From the NCBI GenBank assembly GCA_020466095.1, contig CM035806.1, positions 16,558,724 through 16,622,723 on the forward strand: a stretch of DNA of 64,000 bases. Reading direction: 5' to 3'. Position numbers and translations under genes: made by a program. This document shows positions 39,001 to 53,500 of this stretch, in pieces. The notes beneath the pieces were generated by a model. That model was not told the DNA's origin. It saw only the letters and a list, made by a program, of their open reading frames with translations, and did not search any database. Position 1 is the first letter of the stretch; every line of letters starts with the position of its first letter. The DNA comes from Chlorops oryzae (Eukaryota; Arthropoda; Insecta; Diptera; Chloropidae).

Positions 39001-42000
39001 TTTCGAAAAAAAAAAAAAAATTCCTAATAATTTCAGATTCATGTTTTTCTACCCGAAATTAGTCTTATCTGAACTTTTCAGTTAAAATCAAAATTGTGGC
39101 ATTAAAGGGTTAAGGGCATTTAGGACAAAGCAAAGCGGACGTTGTAAGGGATGGAAATTTCACATAGATATGATATTGTACATACATACATTCACATTAC
39201 GTCATTAGTGTCATCATAGGGGCGGCAAAAAAGCTGGATCAGGCCCCGCCGATGGTTTCACTGCAAAAAAAAAATATTCGAAATAAAAATCGATAAAAAT
39301 ACACCAAATATTTAAACGTTCTTTTTACTCTGGCAATTACGAAGAGTAAACACAAACGATTTCAGTGATCTGCAATGGATTTTCATTGAAAATCGGTTTT
39401 ATTAATTCGAAAAAAAAAACATATATGTATGTATGTATTACCTTAGCGCCACAAAAGTAACTTGTCGAACAGTCAAGTTTTTCCAAACATTTTTGAAGAA
39501 AAGTTTTAAAGCTCTCGATGATCTCGTCTAGTTCTAAAAAGTTTTAAAATTACTTATTAGATAAATTTAATTTTTCGTAATTAATATTTAGCTATAAATG
39601 ATTAATTGTTTTTCATTCAAATATCCCAAAGGTTTAAGTGGAGATCATTTCCGTTTCGATGGCAATGGTGACGGTCCAGCCCGCTACAATATAATCCACT
39701 TTAAGCAATCGCAAGAAGGTCTATATCATTGGATTAAAGTCGGAGAGTATTACGAAGGGGAATTGCGATTGGATATGACGGGTGAGTCAAAAAAAAAAAA
39801 ATAAATAAATTATATATCTGTTGTAATATATGTAGAATGTGGTCATATATATGTACAAGTTAAATTCCGTTGAAAGAGCAAACCAAACCTTCAGGTTTTT
39901 TTTTTATTCTTCTGAAACATTGAAATTATTGAAGTCAAATCAAAATGAGAAGGTAGGTATACGGATTTTGCTCAATTTTTAAATCATTATAACTTCCCAT
40001 CAGCGTACAAAAAACGAGTAATTTACCCGAAAGCAAGTACTCTTGAATTACTCCGTACTCCGGAGTACTCACAATAAAACAGATTCGCATATGAAAGGCG
40101 GAGGAATAAAAGCAGCGTACGCTTCGTGAAAAATTGAGAAAAGGGACTATTGAAGAAAAACCGGGAAGTTATCTCCTGCATGACAAAGTCACCAGTGATG
40201 TCATCGATGACATAAAGCGACATTGTCATGCATGCCATCTTGGAGGACATGTCATCGTGGAGGGATGCTGTTCACGTGCTTGAATCTCATTGGCCATTGA
40301 AATTTAAATAAGGTTTTAGCGTGAGTTGAATGTTAGCATAAAGTGGCGTAGATCGCGGGTTCGATCCCTGGCTGAGGCGATTGACTTCATCGATGATGTC
40401 AGCGGGACATTTCCCGCTGGGTTATTATTATTACATTATAAGTGAGACGCATACACATATAGGATTGCTTACTGAATTCAGTACCTACCCAGTAGAAAAT
40501 GTCCTCGTGAAAATGGGAGCCGCACCACCACCTGCCTTCGTGGAGGATGCGCGCGCTGATATTTCTACACGAATGTCATTACGCTTCACCTCGGACGAGT
40601 TCATTCCCATGGCAGCGGGAAAGTCCACAGGACGCGCTGCATTGACATGTTCATCGAGACGGAGCCGGTGCGAATGATGATTTCGCTCCGTCTCGATGAC
40701 GCTGTCCTGCTGAGCATTTCACTTGGCTGTCCGCTCTGAAAGGCGCGAGGACTTGTTCCGCGCCGACACAATTTTCTGCTGGGTAGTCGGGTTCGCTTTG
40801 AATACGCCGTGGTTCGTGTATAGAAAATCCGCAAAAGGGATTTTTTGAAAGCTTCCCAGAGAAATTTCAAACCCGAAATATTGTCAGCACTGATGCGAAT
40901 TCGTAAAATTTCATAAAATCGTGAATAAAAATCAAATGAAATTAAAAGAAATAACTTATCTGAAAAGCTAATTGTCCAAGATTCCGTCGAGCTATGTACC
41001 TATGTTTGTACGACGGGCGAGAAATCGATTCAATATTCAACGTTCAAAGGACTTTAATGGACAATTTATAGCGTACGTCTAGTGCGATTTTTTTGAATAT
41101 AAAACCAATCAACTTGAAAAATCAAAAGGAAAAATAGCAAAAGGAATTTCAATTTGCGGTGCAGTTTTATTGCAAAACTTTCAATTACAAACCATTTCCT
41201 ATTCATTTCCATGCACCAGCGCGAATCTGTTGAAGGTGCACACTTCGAAGCGTCGAACCGGAGCCAGAATCAGTCCTTCCATTGCTTACATTAAATTTAT
41301 TATGCAGCATTTTTTTTCTTTTTTTCATTTGCTTTTAATTTTGTTTGTTAGGAAGTTTTTAAAAGCCTTCCTCTTCCTTTTGGACGTTCTCTACTTCTAA
41401 TGCTACTGCCATTTTTTTTTCTCTCTCTCTCTCTCTCTCTCTATTTTTTCGTTTTTCTTGTTTGCCCTACTTAACTTACTATATTTTCTGCTCTTCATTT
41501 ACAGAAGTTCAATTTAAACTGTTGCATCCGAAGCCACCTGAGTCTGTATGCAGTCTACCATGCGAACGTGGTCAGGCCAAGAAATATGTAGAAGGCGAAA
41601 GCTGCTGTTGGCACTGTTTCAATTGCTCAACTTATCAAGTAAGTCAGAGAGTCATGTCTGCAATATGAATTTAAGAATTTCACCGGAATATTCAATTTGA
41701 AAAATCTGCTCCGAAGCGAGCCACTGGTGTTTCAGAAGATTAGAATAAAAAATAATAAAAAAACAAAAAAAAAAAAAATTGAAAAAACGCAAGACCATGG
41801 AGTTTTACAAATTGAATGACAATCCGATTGTTGAAAATTTCTTGCACAGCAAATTTCCTCATCGAAAATGTATATATATCATATCCTGCACATTACGACA
41901 TCATCATCGTATATATTGGGCAATTCAATGCAAGCTCTAAGCAATCTATGCATCATTCAAAGAGATAAGAGAGGAAGAGAAAGAGAGATAGAGAAAGAGA

Positions 42001-42046
42001 AAGAGAAAGGAAGAGAAAGAGAAGAGAAAGAGAAAGAGAAAGAGAA

Positions 42047-42077
<31 letters not shown>

Positions 42078-42395
42078 AAGAGAAAGAGAAAGAGAAAGAG
42101 AAAGAGAAAGAGAAAGAGAAAGAGAAAGAGAAAGAGAAAAGAAGAAAGAGAAAGAGAAAGAGAAAGAGAAAGAGAAAGAGAAAGAGAAAGAGAAAGAGAA
42201 AGAGAAAGAGAAAGAGAAAGAGAAAGAGAAAGAGAAAGAAAGAAAAGAGAAAGAGAAAGAGAAAGAGAAAGAGAAAGAGAAAGAGAAAGAGAAGAGAAGA
42301 GAAGAGAAAGAGAAAGAGAAAGAAAAGAAAGAGAAAGAGAAGAGAAAGAAAGAGAAAAAGAGAAAGAGAAAGAGAAAGAGAAAGAGAAGAGAGAA

Positions 42396-42438
<43 letters not shown>

Positions 42439-44527
42439 GAAAGAGAAAGAGAAAGAGAAAGAGAAGAGAGAAAGAGAGAGAGTAAGGGAGAATTAAAAGG
42501 ACTTAAATGCTTGGCTTAGACGAAGAAGAAAGTTCCTATGACCTCTCAATACTCAATCTTGTTTAAATTGTATTTTAAAAAAAGTCTAAGTTCAAAGGTA
42601 CCATAGAACCTACTTTGAATGAAAGAAATTCAATTAATGCTTCTATTTGAGATTTTCCTTTCAATGATTCGTATTAAAAAAAAAATAAATGAAAATATAA
42701 AACCTTTAAACGTCTCGCTCTGGTCAACAGCCTTAACGTTATTTATTGACAAAGAGAGTATTAAGTATATTCTATTAATGTCGCAATTTTTCTTGTCTTT
42801 TTCTTCAATTTACGAGTGCAGTCAAATAAAATAAACTCTTCTCTTTTTTTTCGGATTAAATTGAAAAAAAAAAAGCTTTACTTACAGTATTACTTTCAGT
42901 TATTTATTGTGTTCCAACGACTCCGAAGCAACCATTTGTTGAAAAACAGCCACACCGAAGAAGGAAAAAATACACATTGAATAATAATTCCTTCAAATCA
43001 ATGAAATTTTCCCTTAAGATCGAATCTGCTGAGTAAGAAATAAGAACACAACTCCGAACGAAGCGTATTTGTGTTGCGATTCGTTCCGTTTCGTTTCATT
43101 TTCCCATCATTATCTATTTTTTCATTAAAATCGCGGTCGAATTTCATATTTCTTGTGCTGAAAATTCCCAGAAAATTCAAACGAAGCATTGTAATGTAAG
43201 TACTTTCGAGACATATCGCTGGAAATTCTTAAAAATCCCGAAAAGAAGAATTTCGAAAGTACCTATTAGGAAGAAAATGTTTTTCAATTCATTTTTCTTT
43301 TCATAAGACACGAATTGTTATCTTTGCCGAAATCATGAAGCATTGATTTAAATCCATAAGGAAAAAGGAAATTGACAAAAAGAATAAAAGGAAAAAAATT
43401 ATTGCAAGAAAGTAAATTTTCTTCTTTGAATTTTTTTCACTGAAAGCGAACTACAGTTAATAGTGAATTTCCCCGAAGCAAATGTCCGCTTTTATGCGTC
43501 CTCATCGTCATAATTTCACGACTGTAAACAGGATTTATCGTGCTTGTTCATTTTGATGTAAATTCCAGAATCACTCAAGATGCTCACTCAAAGCGCATGT
43601 AGAAAATGATCAAAGTCGCAGATGATTCGATTTAGGAATGATTTTCTGTTCATTGGTCTGTCCGTTTTATTGTCTTCTTTTGTTTCTTGTATTTTTTTTT
43701 TTTTCTTCATGCTGTCGGTTTGGTTATCAATATAATAAACTGAAAGCTACGAGATCTGTTAACCAGCGCAATGGTTTCTCGCCATCCAAATGGATATCAT
43801 TCTTCGTATGGTTTGTGAATTTTAGAATGTATATGTATTCGTATTAATTATTTGGAGTAGCCATCTACAAATGATCAAAGCAGGTCCATTTGTAATTTTT
43901 TTGATATGTTTGAAAAAAATCTATTGCGAGAGATACATAGGTAGTCCGAAATAGTGGTCGATTAAATGCATTCTTGCCAATGACAGATTTACCTTATACG
44001 CAACACACGCATGTGCCTAGGGTGGTCAATTTGGAGGGGCGGCAAATTCTGACCGTCAATACAATCAATAACAGAAAAGGACTCTCCGACGCACAAACCC
44101 GCAATATATCCTTGACATAGAGTGTATCGTTTACAATTTGAAAGATTTCTTCTGTATTTATATTATTTCATTTTCTTTTCTTGAGACAACTCGAAATACC
44201 TTGAGAGTAAAATTAAATTTCTTTAGAAAAGCGAGTCTTTTGTCATCATGGCATGATAAAGCGGACTTAATCAATTCAATTTCGAAGTCGTACACTCTAC
44301 TGTTGCAGCAAGAGGGATGTCGTGCTCTTTCCTTCTACGAACAATTGAAGCTCTCTCGCTCTCTCTGCTCACTTTTCGCCACCATTCCTCTTGAGGAATG
44401 TTATTCAAAGTCTGATTAGGGAAGTGAATCAGAAAATATGCAAAGCTATCAACGCTAAAAATTTGTCATTTCGAGAGGAAAAAGTAAGACATCAATGAGC
44501 TTGGAGAAGAGCTGTGTTGTATACCAG

Positions 44528-44567
<40 letters not shown>

Positions 44568-47500
44568 TGTGTAATATATGTACGTATCTGTATATTTACT
44601 TGAGGGTGAGGATTTGAATCACTTAGTAGTAATATCACCATTCAATCATTCAACTGCCATGCCATTCTATTCATTTTTAATTTTATTTCCTTATAGATAC
44701 GTCATCCTACCGATGAGACACAATGCTTGACCTGCCAGCTTGGCGCATTACCCGATGCAAGTAAGCAATACTGTCAGACAATACCGGAAGTCTATTTGCG
44801 TCCGGAATCAGCTTGGGCCATCGGTGCTATGGCGTTTAGCTCAACGGGTATTTTTGTTACAGTTTTTGTCATCGGTGTTTTTATAAGGTAAATACATTTA
44901 CGAAGAATTTTCTGTTTTCTTTTTACTCTATTACTATTTATCTTTATAAACTATTTTACTCTTAATTTCTTTATGAAAGGACAATAATAAAAAAAATGTA
45001 TTAAAACGGATTATTTCCGAATATTAAGAACAGAAAATTTCTTCATCGAGTGGAAACTATTACAATGGGAAACGTTATCAAAGCGGATTAAATCCAAAGC
45101 CCGTACGGGAGAGAAAAAACAAAAATTGTTCTTTTTCATTGAATTTCACTCATGTGGAATTTTGCTGTATAGTAGTACCATATGTAATGACTAGGGCAAT
45201 AAAAAACGATTTGACTTCAACGCCTTAAGTTATGCTTTTGAATATTCAGCCTTTACCAATGGAACATAATTCAGAACGTATCGCGGCTGCCAAACTGCTT
45301 GCTTAAGATATATTTTCAAATGGGCATAACCAGGGCTCGGATTTTATTGACTTTTATTAATATAAAGCATACTTTAAGGGGCAAAAAAAAAATTGTTCCT
45401 ACCAACATTTTGCGAACATGTTTCGAGACGTTGAACTTCAAACCGTTCTTGTAAATTCAAAAAAAATTCGGTGGATTTCAACACTTTCTCATTAAAGAAT
45501 TTCGAAAAACGTTACATTCTGCAGTTTTTTTTTTACTAAAACTCAATTTTTACTTTTTCGATTATTTGACATCGCCGTATCTCGTTAAATTTCAATTCAA
45601 TTTTTCAATTATTGTACATGTAAGATAAGTCTTATTGTATTCCATAGTATTAGATTAACATATTAATGCAGTTACAAATTTACCAGAAAATTGCTTTCTG
45701 GTGTCTTCAAACGTAGAAAATTTCGTTTTGGTTTTGAATCGTGAATTGATAGGAGAAAATGCAGGACAAATTTACCCAGAAAATTGCTTCTGGTGGCTTC
45801 AAATTGCTAAAAATTTCCAGTTTTTTTTTTGTTCCGTACCTGCGTATGAGTAATGTGGATTAAGCATACGACATATTTCGCACATATAATATAATATAAT
45901 GCTTAACCCTGTGAAAAGTATCAAGAAAAGAAGTTTGCTTAAAAAAAATGCCTGCAATTTCTACAATCACTGTTGTGGCTCGCATTATCGTCGAATATTG
46001 TCAAAAAGATATCGGGGAACAATCGAATTTGAACAGAAATCGTTTAAGACCCATTTCAAATCCAATTTTTTCGATAGTTAAACCGCAAATAAGGTATAGC
46101 ATATGTACTAAGGTTTTAAAGGCAATCGACTGAAGATTCGGAAAAAAAATTTAAAAACATGTGCTAATAGGACCTTTTTCATACCAAAATGGCTCCTAAA
46201 GTAAAAAAAGTTGAACGTTTTTTCAGAAGTTTTGACTTTGACCGTTTATTTTTTCCCTCAATAGGTCAAATTTCTACCATCAATTTAATTTTGCCTAAAA
46301 GCACATACAATTGGCTTTCAAACCCGCTTACAGTTTATTTTCTAGGACAAGCCGTTATCGTGGTAGAATTTTTTTTTTCTTGACTTCCTGCTTAAAAACT
46401 TTAACGCCCTATAACTCCTCAGGGGTGAATTTGCGCCCGCCTCATCCCTTACAATTGTTTTGTTCGTCTTGACATCCTTTATCACCCTGCTCCTTATGTA
46501 CTAGCCCTCGTGAATCACCCCGTATATATGTATGTATATATATTAATTATTTTATAGTATTAATTAAATTTTCAATACTTAACGATCAATTGACATGACT
46601 TTAAACCAGATTTTGTACTATTCTCTTTTTATACCCAGCGTAAGCGGGGTATATTAGTTTTGTGCGAATCTTGTAACAGGGAGAATTAAGCTCCGGAGTT
46701 ATAGACAAATATATAAAGAAATGATCAGGATCAAAAACTGAATCGATTTAGACATGCCCGTCTGTCCGTCCGTCCGTCAGTCCGTCTGTCCGTCCGTCCG
46801 TGGTCGGATCTCCTCCGAAACGGCTGAACCAATGAAGTCGAAATTTGGTACACATGTATATCGGGGTCCGAGTATGATCCTAAGTAAAAATGGGAGACAT
46901 CAGCCCACTGCCACGCCCACAAATGAATTTATTGTGTTTTCAGTAAAACTCCTCAATACATTCTGTTGATATTTGGTGTACTGGTAAACTACAAAAAGGG
47001 ACATATCCTGGGAAAAAATGGACGCCGTCTTTCTCGAGCCACGCCCACAAATAATCCCACAAATAAGGGCTTATCGTAACTTGTGAAGTAGAAGGCGTAG
47101 AAGCTTCAAATTCGCAACATAGGTTGACCAAGGCGAATGAAAGGTGTAGGGAAATAATTAATGTGGCCCGCCCACTGCCACGCCCACAAATAGAGAAGCA
47201 AAACATAGTGCGCTCATAATGTCGGGACGCTGGGTATTTCAAAGTCGGGCTTGACCGACTTTAGCTTTCTTACTTGTTATTATTATTTTGCACTTCTTCA
47301 AGTCCTTGATTAACAGAAAATGCAGCTCTTTCCTTCTTGGTCCTTTTGTTTAGTTCAATTTGAAATTTTCATTGACTTTTGCACTACACTTTGCGGGACT
47401 TGAAGTTTTAATTACGCTGATTACGTTGTATGTTTCATTATAGACATAACGAAACACCCATTGTGCGTGCCTCGGGCCGAGAACTGAGTTACATATTGCT

Positions 47501-50500
47501 CGCGGGGATTCTTATGTGCTATGCGGTCACCTTTGCGCTGGTATTGAAGCCAACCAATATTGTTTGTGCGATACAACGGTAAGAAATGGAAAGAGAAAAG
47601 GGAATGGAGAAAGCAGAAACAGAAAGTAAAAGTATAAATAAAATAAAAAATATTTTGTACTGATTTTCTTCTTCTTAGTTTTTCTTCATTTTACTTGATT
47701 ACTTGGTATGTTCATTTATTTGTTGTTGTTGTTGTTGTTGTTATGCTTTCTCCTCTTTTTCTTGTGCTCCTCTTGTAGAACATGTTTATTATCGTCTTTT
47801 AAAAATCATTGCAGTTTCGTCGTTGGCTTTTGCTTTACTGTTGTCTATGCGGCATTGCTAACCAAGACGAATCGTATTGCCAGGATATTCAAAGCTGGAA
47901 AGCAATCCGCCAAACGTCCCTCTTTCATTAGCCCGAAATCCCAGTTGGTCATTTGTGCTTTTTTCATATTCATACAGGTTTGTATTTCACTAGCCATGAC
48001 AATGAATCGGATTGGATCGCCTTGCCTTGCATCAGATCGGATTGGATGAGCGACTGTTTCAAATTCTTCACATGACAATGAAAATCTTTATTTTCTTCAA
48101 AAAAAAAAAAAAAGCATTTTTCTTTTAGATTTTATTCCTTTATTTCATTATTATTGTTATTATTTTTGCCTTTGCCCTTTCTTTTCATTCACAGATACTC
48201 ATCAATGGCGTTTGGATGGTAATAGCTCCATCGCATGCAATGTACCATCATCCGACACGCGAAGATAATCTTCTTGTCTGCGATTCGTACATCGATGCAT
48301 CGTATATGATTGCGTTCTTTTATCCGATTGTCTTGATTGTAATTTGTACCGTCTATGCGGTGCTTACACGTAAAATACCCGAAGCATTCAATGAGTCCAA
48401 GCATATTGGTGAGTGAATGAAAGTAGCAACAACAATAGTAAGAACAAACACTGCCACAGCACAAACATGCACAGACAGAGCAAGAGTTTGCAGTTCGAAG
48501 ATTGCATGTATCGAACGATAGAGCAAATAGCACAGTGAGCTTTCAATTAAAGGAATTGAATTTTATACCTATTATTATTTAAGCTTTTTAAGCGAAATCC
48601 CATATGTTTTCATTACGAAAAAGTTCATTGTTGAAAGGTTTAATGCTTTCTTCACATCGCTGCACTGTAATCGAACGATAGCAAATCAATCTTAATATCA
48701 GCAACTTGAACTGAACTCATCGTATCATGGCTTTAATGAATTTATTTGTTATTTTCCTTTTCTTTTTTTCTTATTTTTTTTCTTATTTTCTTAAATTTTC
48801 TTAAATTTTCTCATTTTATTTAAAAATTTTCATATGTTATCTATATATGTATATACATAAATTATTTAGAGTTGAAGAGTTTGAGATTCCTTTTAGATTC
48901 TTACAAGATTTCAAATTGCTTATAATAGCATTGTAATTATTACTTATCTGCTATGAAGCCTTATATTGAAATTTTATACACTGAAAAAAAAAATCAACGA
49001 GAAAAGTGATCAATTCAAAAAGGCAAAAATACAAAACGGTTTCAATAAAAAATTTTTTTAATTTAAAAATTTTTTTAATTTAAAAATTTTTTCTTGTTGG
49101 ATAAAATAAAGATTTTTCCAAATGAATCAACTATATTTCAGGTTGAATTGATATGATCATTTTCAAAAATTAAATTTTATGAACTAATCACCCGTAAAAA
49201 AATTGTAAATGACAAGCATACATTTTGAAAATGAATAATATAATAAATTTACTAAAATACGCTTACAACAAAATATAAGCGTTTGCATAACAAATTTCAA
49301 TTTCACAGTTCAAAAAAAATGGCTGAACATAACTCAAAAAGTAGCCATCGGGTGCACTTCACCCGATTTTGTCACTACGTTGTCAGTGTGACTGCTGTCA
49401 AAACGTTCTAAGATGTACAATACATCTTTATGTCCTATTTTATACAACCAAATGAGAACGTTATCTAAACTTAGTTGAAAATGTAATTAAATACATTTTC
49501 TTTCAAATCAACAATAATGTTGCATGTGACTCAACCATTTTTCTGCTGAAATATTTGTATTTGTTCGAAAATCAAAAGGACTGTTGAATAACAGTGCCAT
49601 TTGCAAAAAAAATCATACACTGATCGAAAATTATTCGCATATAATCAACAATCCCAATTCTGAGTGGAGATTGTTGATCTTTTCCCAGAAATTTTAGCTA
49701 CGATCGGATTTTCGAAACAAAAAGGTGGCAGAGTACCTTTTCAAAAGTAACCTTGTTTAAATCCACAACAAAAATAACTTTGAAACAAATTTATTTCAAG
49801 TTCAAAAAAAATGGCTGAACATAACTCCAAAAAGTAGCCATCGGGTGCACTTCACCCGATTTTGTCACTCCGTTGTCGTGTGACTGCTTAAAAAGTTCTA
49901 AGATGTACAATACATCTTGTATGTCCTATTTTATAAACCAAATGAGAATTATACACAACGTATTGAAAAGTAATTAAATACATTTTCTCTCAAATCAACC
50001 AATAATGTTGTTGACTCAACCATTTTTCTGCTGAAATATTTTGTTTTGTTCGAAAATCAAAAGGACTGTGAATAACAGTGCGCCATTTTGAAAAAAAAAA
50101 AACAATAAAAATCGCATATAATAACAATCCCAATCTGAGTGGAGATTTTTTTTTCCCCAGAAATTTTAGCTACGATCGGATTTTCAAACAAAAAGGGGGC
50201 GGAGTCCTTTTCAAAAGTACCTTAGTTTAAATCAAAAAGCAAAATCATGTTTAAATTAAAACTGAAAGAAAAGAAATTTCAAGAATTTCTCAAACTTGAT
50301 GCCATTCCATCCATGCCATTACCACAACCGCCCCCTTCAGTAGAAAGGAAAGCTTACAGCAGCTTCAGTAGCAGAAGTTTGGTTTTTTGTTTGGTGTTTT
50401 TTTTTTTTTTTTGTTGTAATGTCTTTGCCATATAATGCTTTCTTGTGGTTTCACGATATTGCAATTATAGCGTAGAATTGAGCTTTGTGGTAATGGAAAC

Positions 50501-53500
50501 AATTTGCAATTAACAACATCCGTACCTACCAACCGTCACAAGTAAACAATATGTACCATGATATCCAATAAAGTCGTACTATTGCTGTTAACTCATCATT
50601 CTCTATTTTATCATTCGTTTTCTTCTTCTTCTACTTCTACATCTTCGTCTATTCCTTGGCTTAAATCCGCTCTTTGCAATATCAACAATGTGCAAAAAAA
50701 AAAAAAAAACAAATTGAAATAAACAACGCCGCGAATTGTCCTGTTCATTTTCAACACAATCATCACCGTCATCATATTCATCATCGTCATAATGAATACG
50801 AAAATTCCTCGATGACCATGGCGACGAATCATGACGATGGCGAAAATCGCAATTGAAATCAAATAACCAAAAACAACAACAACGAATTTAATTCAAAAAT
50901 AAATTGGAAATGAACACAAATTTATAAACCAACGAAATAACCGACGTTGCTAACACGAATTCCTTGTCGATTGGCAAACTGGCAACATCATTTTGTCCAA
51001 TTAACATCGTAATGGATCCCTCGATTCACACACACTCGCACACGTTCATATGTATATATATATATATATATACAATGACACACAACAGGATTCACCATGT
51101 ACACAACGTGCGTAATTTGGCTGGCATTCGTACCTCTGTACTTTGGTACGGCCAATCATGTACCCCTTCGAATAACATCGATGTCTGTGACCATCAGTCT
51201 CTCGGCCAGTGTAACGATAGCCTGTCTATTCTCGCCAAAGGTAAGTGTCAATGGTAGTGAAGCGTATTTTGAAAATAATTTTTTTTTTTTTTTTTAAGTC
51301 ATTATGTATGAAAAAAAAGAGCTTCAAAAATATTTAAAAAAAAAAAAATTCCTTTTAGGAGTGATCCAAAAAGAATGAGACCACAATTGGATATGAACAT
51401 TTCTATTTATTTTATGTAATCAAGATTTCAAATCTTATTGATTCCCATTATTAACCATAATGATATAAAATTTTATCTGAATTTATTTGTCCATGATTCC
51501 CCATTAACGACACCGGCGTGCCGCACTTAAAGGCATAACTAGAAAGAAAGGGATAGCCACAGGAAATTACCATCCCTGCGCATTGTCTATCTGCCTGTCC
51601 GTCCGTCCGTCCGTCCGTTTGTCTGTCTATCTGTCCGTAAGCTCATAGCTATTTTGTTTTAATTTTCTCTAATTACAATTTACACTAATTCAAGATTCTC
51701 ATTTGCTATTACCCTCGCAGTTGTACATTATTCTAATACGCCCGGAGCGTAATGTACGGCAAAGTATGATGCCGCCGCGATGTGCCAACATTCACCGTGG
51801 AGGTACTGGACCATCATCTATGATGGCGGCAGCTGTTGTTACGGCAGCAACTTGTGCTCAAGAGGAGAAAATACATAAGCATATCACACCAACCAATACC
51901 GGTAAGTTAACAATTAAATCTAATTTGATTACATCATAAAATTACTGTTCTATTGCATAATTATAACTTTTCATTTATCTTTATTTAATTGTCCAATTCA
52001 ATTGCAATTTACTTTTATTTTAATTTTAATTTTAATTTTTTTTTCTTCAGTTCTAAGATGATTTTCTTCTCATGCAAATGTTAGTGTTTCTTTTAAGCTT
52101 TTAATTTCAATAGTTTAGAGGATTTTTTCACGGGAGATTTCAATATACTTTGTTTTTTTTTTTTTTTTCTTGACTTTGGCCTTATGAGCACGTAAAAAAA
52201 TATATCAAAATCTTTTACGGAAGGCAATGTAAGCAAAAAAAATTACAACTTGAAGCTTAAAAGTATGCAACGTATTTTTGTGATAAGATACAAAGGGCCC
52301 TGCAGTAGGGTGTCCCAAAAAAAAATTTTGTTTAGAATTTAATAGTAGAACGTAAGCTTCCCGAAAGCTTATGGGTCAAAGTATTTTTGAGAATTTTTTC
52401 AGATTTTTCGTAAAAGGTTTAGAGGTTGCGCTCAGCGGATTTACCTCAAAAGCCCCACATTTCCAAATTTTTGGAGATATAGCTTCTTCATAAGCAATGC
52501 TTTTCAGGATTTTTAGGTATTATTCGGTGAAAAAGTATACAATCTTTGTTCTCACTTACATAAACTGCAAAATATACCAACTTTATAGGCTATTTAGGCA
52601 TCTTTAGTAGTCATTTTTACGAACAAAATCGGGCGTCAAAAAAAGAAGGCCCAAAGTTTCTTAATTTTATATGAAAATGGTTGAAAGGAATGATGCAATT
52701 TCAAAGAGCACGAATTCCTTTGTAATTTGTTATAGGAAATTAGGATTTTACTCTTATAGTTCCAAAGCTATGTCCCGTTATCTTTTCCAAAACATTATAA
52801 CAAAAACACGTTGCATACTTCCAGGCTTACATTTGAAAAATTTCATTGCCTATATGATAGCCAATCAATATTAAATAGACTCAAAATGACGAGTTTTTCA
52901 TGGGCATTGATTTTCGGCTGAAATTCCCGCCGTGCTAATATCCCTTTTTCTAAAATCTTTTGCTATAAGACGAATTTGCTTTGTCCTTGGCGGCATTAGC
53001 GTTGGAGTAATCAGAATCTTAAAAGTTGTATTTGCGAACCTAATTTTTTTTTTTGGGACACCCTACCCTGCAGTTATATGGACTGACGCAAGTGTAGCCT
53101 TCGGTCAGTCCTTCATGTTACCAATACTAGTTCCCTTATAAATCCACTACTAATGTTTTCAACTAACCTTTTTATCATGGGCCTTGCATGGGCAAAACGA
53201 CTGACCGTAGGTCAGTTCTTTTTAGGTTAATTGTCGTACTTTTATCTGGTTTTAGGATAGTCAAATAAGGAAAATAAAAAACCAGTTTCTTATATATATT
53301 CTAAGTTGATGAAAGCGTCATTTACAGACTACCCTTAAACCAACCCGTTTGCTAACGATCGCCGGCTAGCCGAATTTGATGAAGCAAACTGCCATAATAC
53401 ATATAACCGGTAGGATTTGGACCGGTCAAAGGCCAGTCCTGCTTAGGAAATTGACCGGCTCAATACTGCATGGGGTTTTGCCGACTACGGGACTTTGAAG

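Larger units (their letters stand above)
39782..41504 (+). other. mGluR intron, 1.7 kb
   Basis: Holds a tRNA-like fragment (40311-40380), a perfect 16-bp palindrome ATGTCATCGATGACAT (40198-40213), the TIR element 40488-40783, and a (CT)n run at 41421-41442. Confidence 0.7.
41639..44696 (+). other. mGluR intron, 3.1 kb
   Basis: A 520-bp GA-rich tract (41960-42482), a (TA)n run (44530-44564) and a fragment of the DINE-like repeat near 44085-44135. No gene. Confidence 0.7.
44888..47443 (+). other. mGluR intron, 2.6 kb
   Basis: Contains a half-copy of the 5658-type MITE (45331-45465) and the DINE-like element 46631-47277. Confidence 0.7.

Noticed and set aside
40311..40380. Functional tRNA gene
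   Set aside because: Only the B box is good; no acceptor stem or anticodon arm pairs, and it sits among mobile elements.
41868..42485. 205-residue Lys/Glu/Arg open frame
   Set aside because: Produced by the GAAAGA microsatellite within an mGluR intron.
51597..51635. GTCC/GTCT array as a separate functional element
   Set aside because: Such arrays are part of DINE-type repeats found several times in the window.
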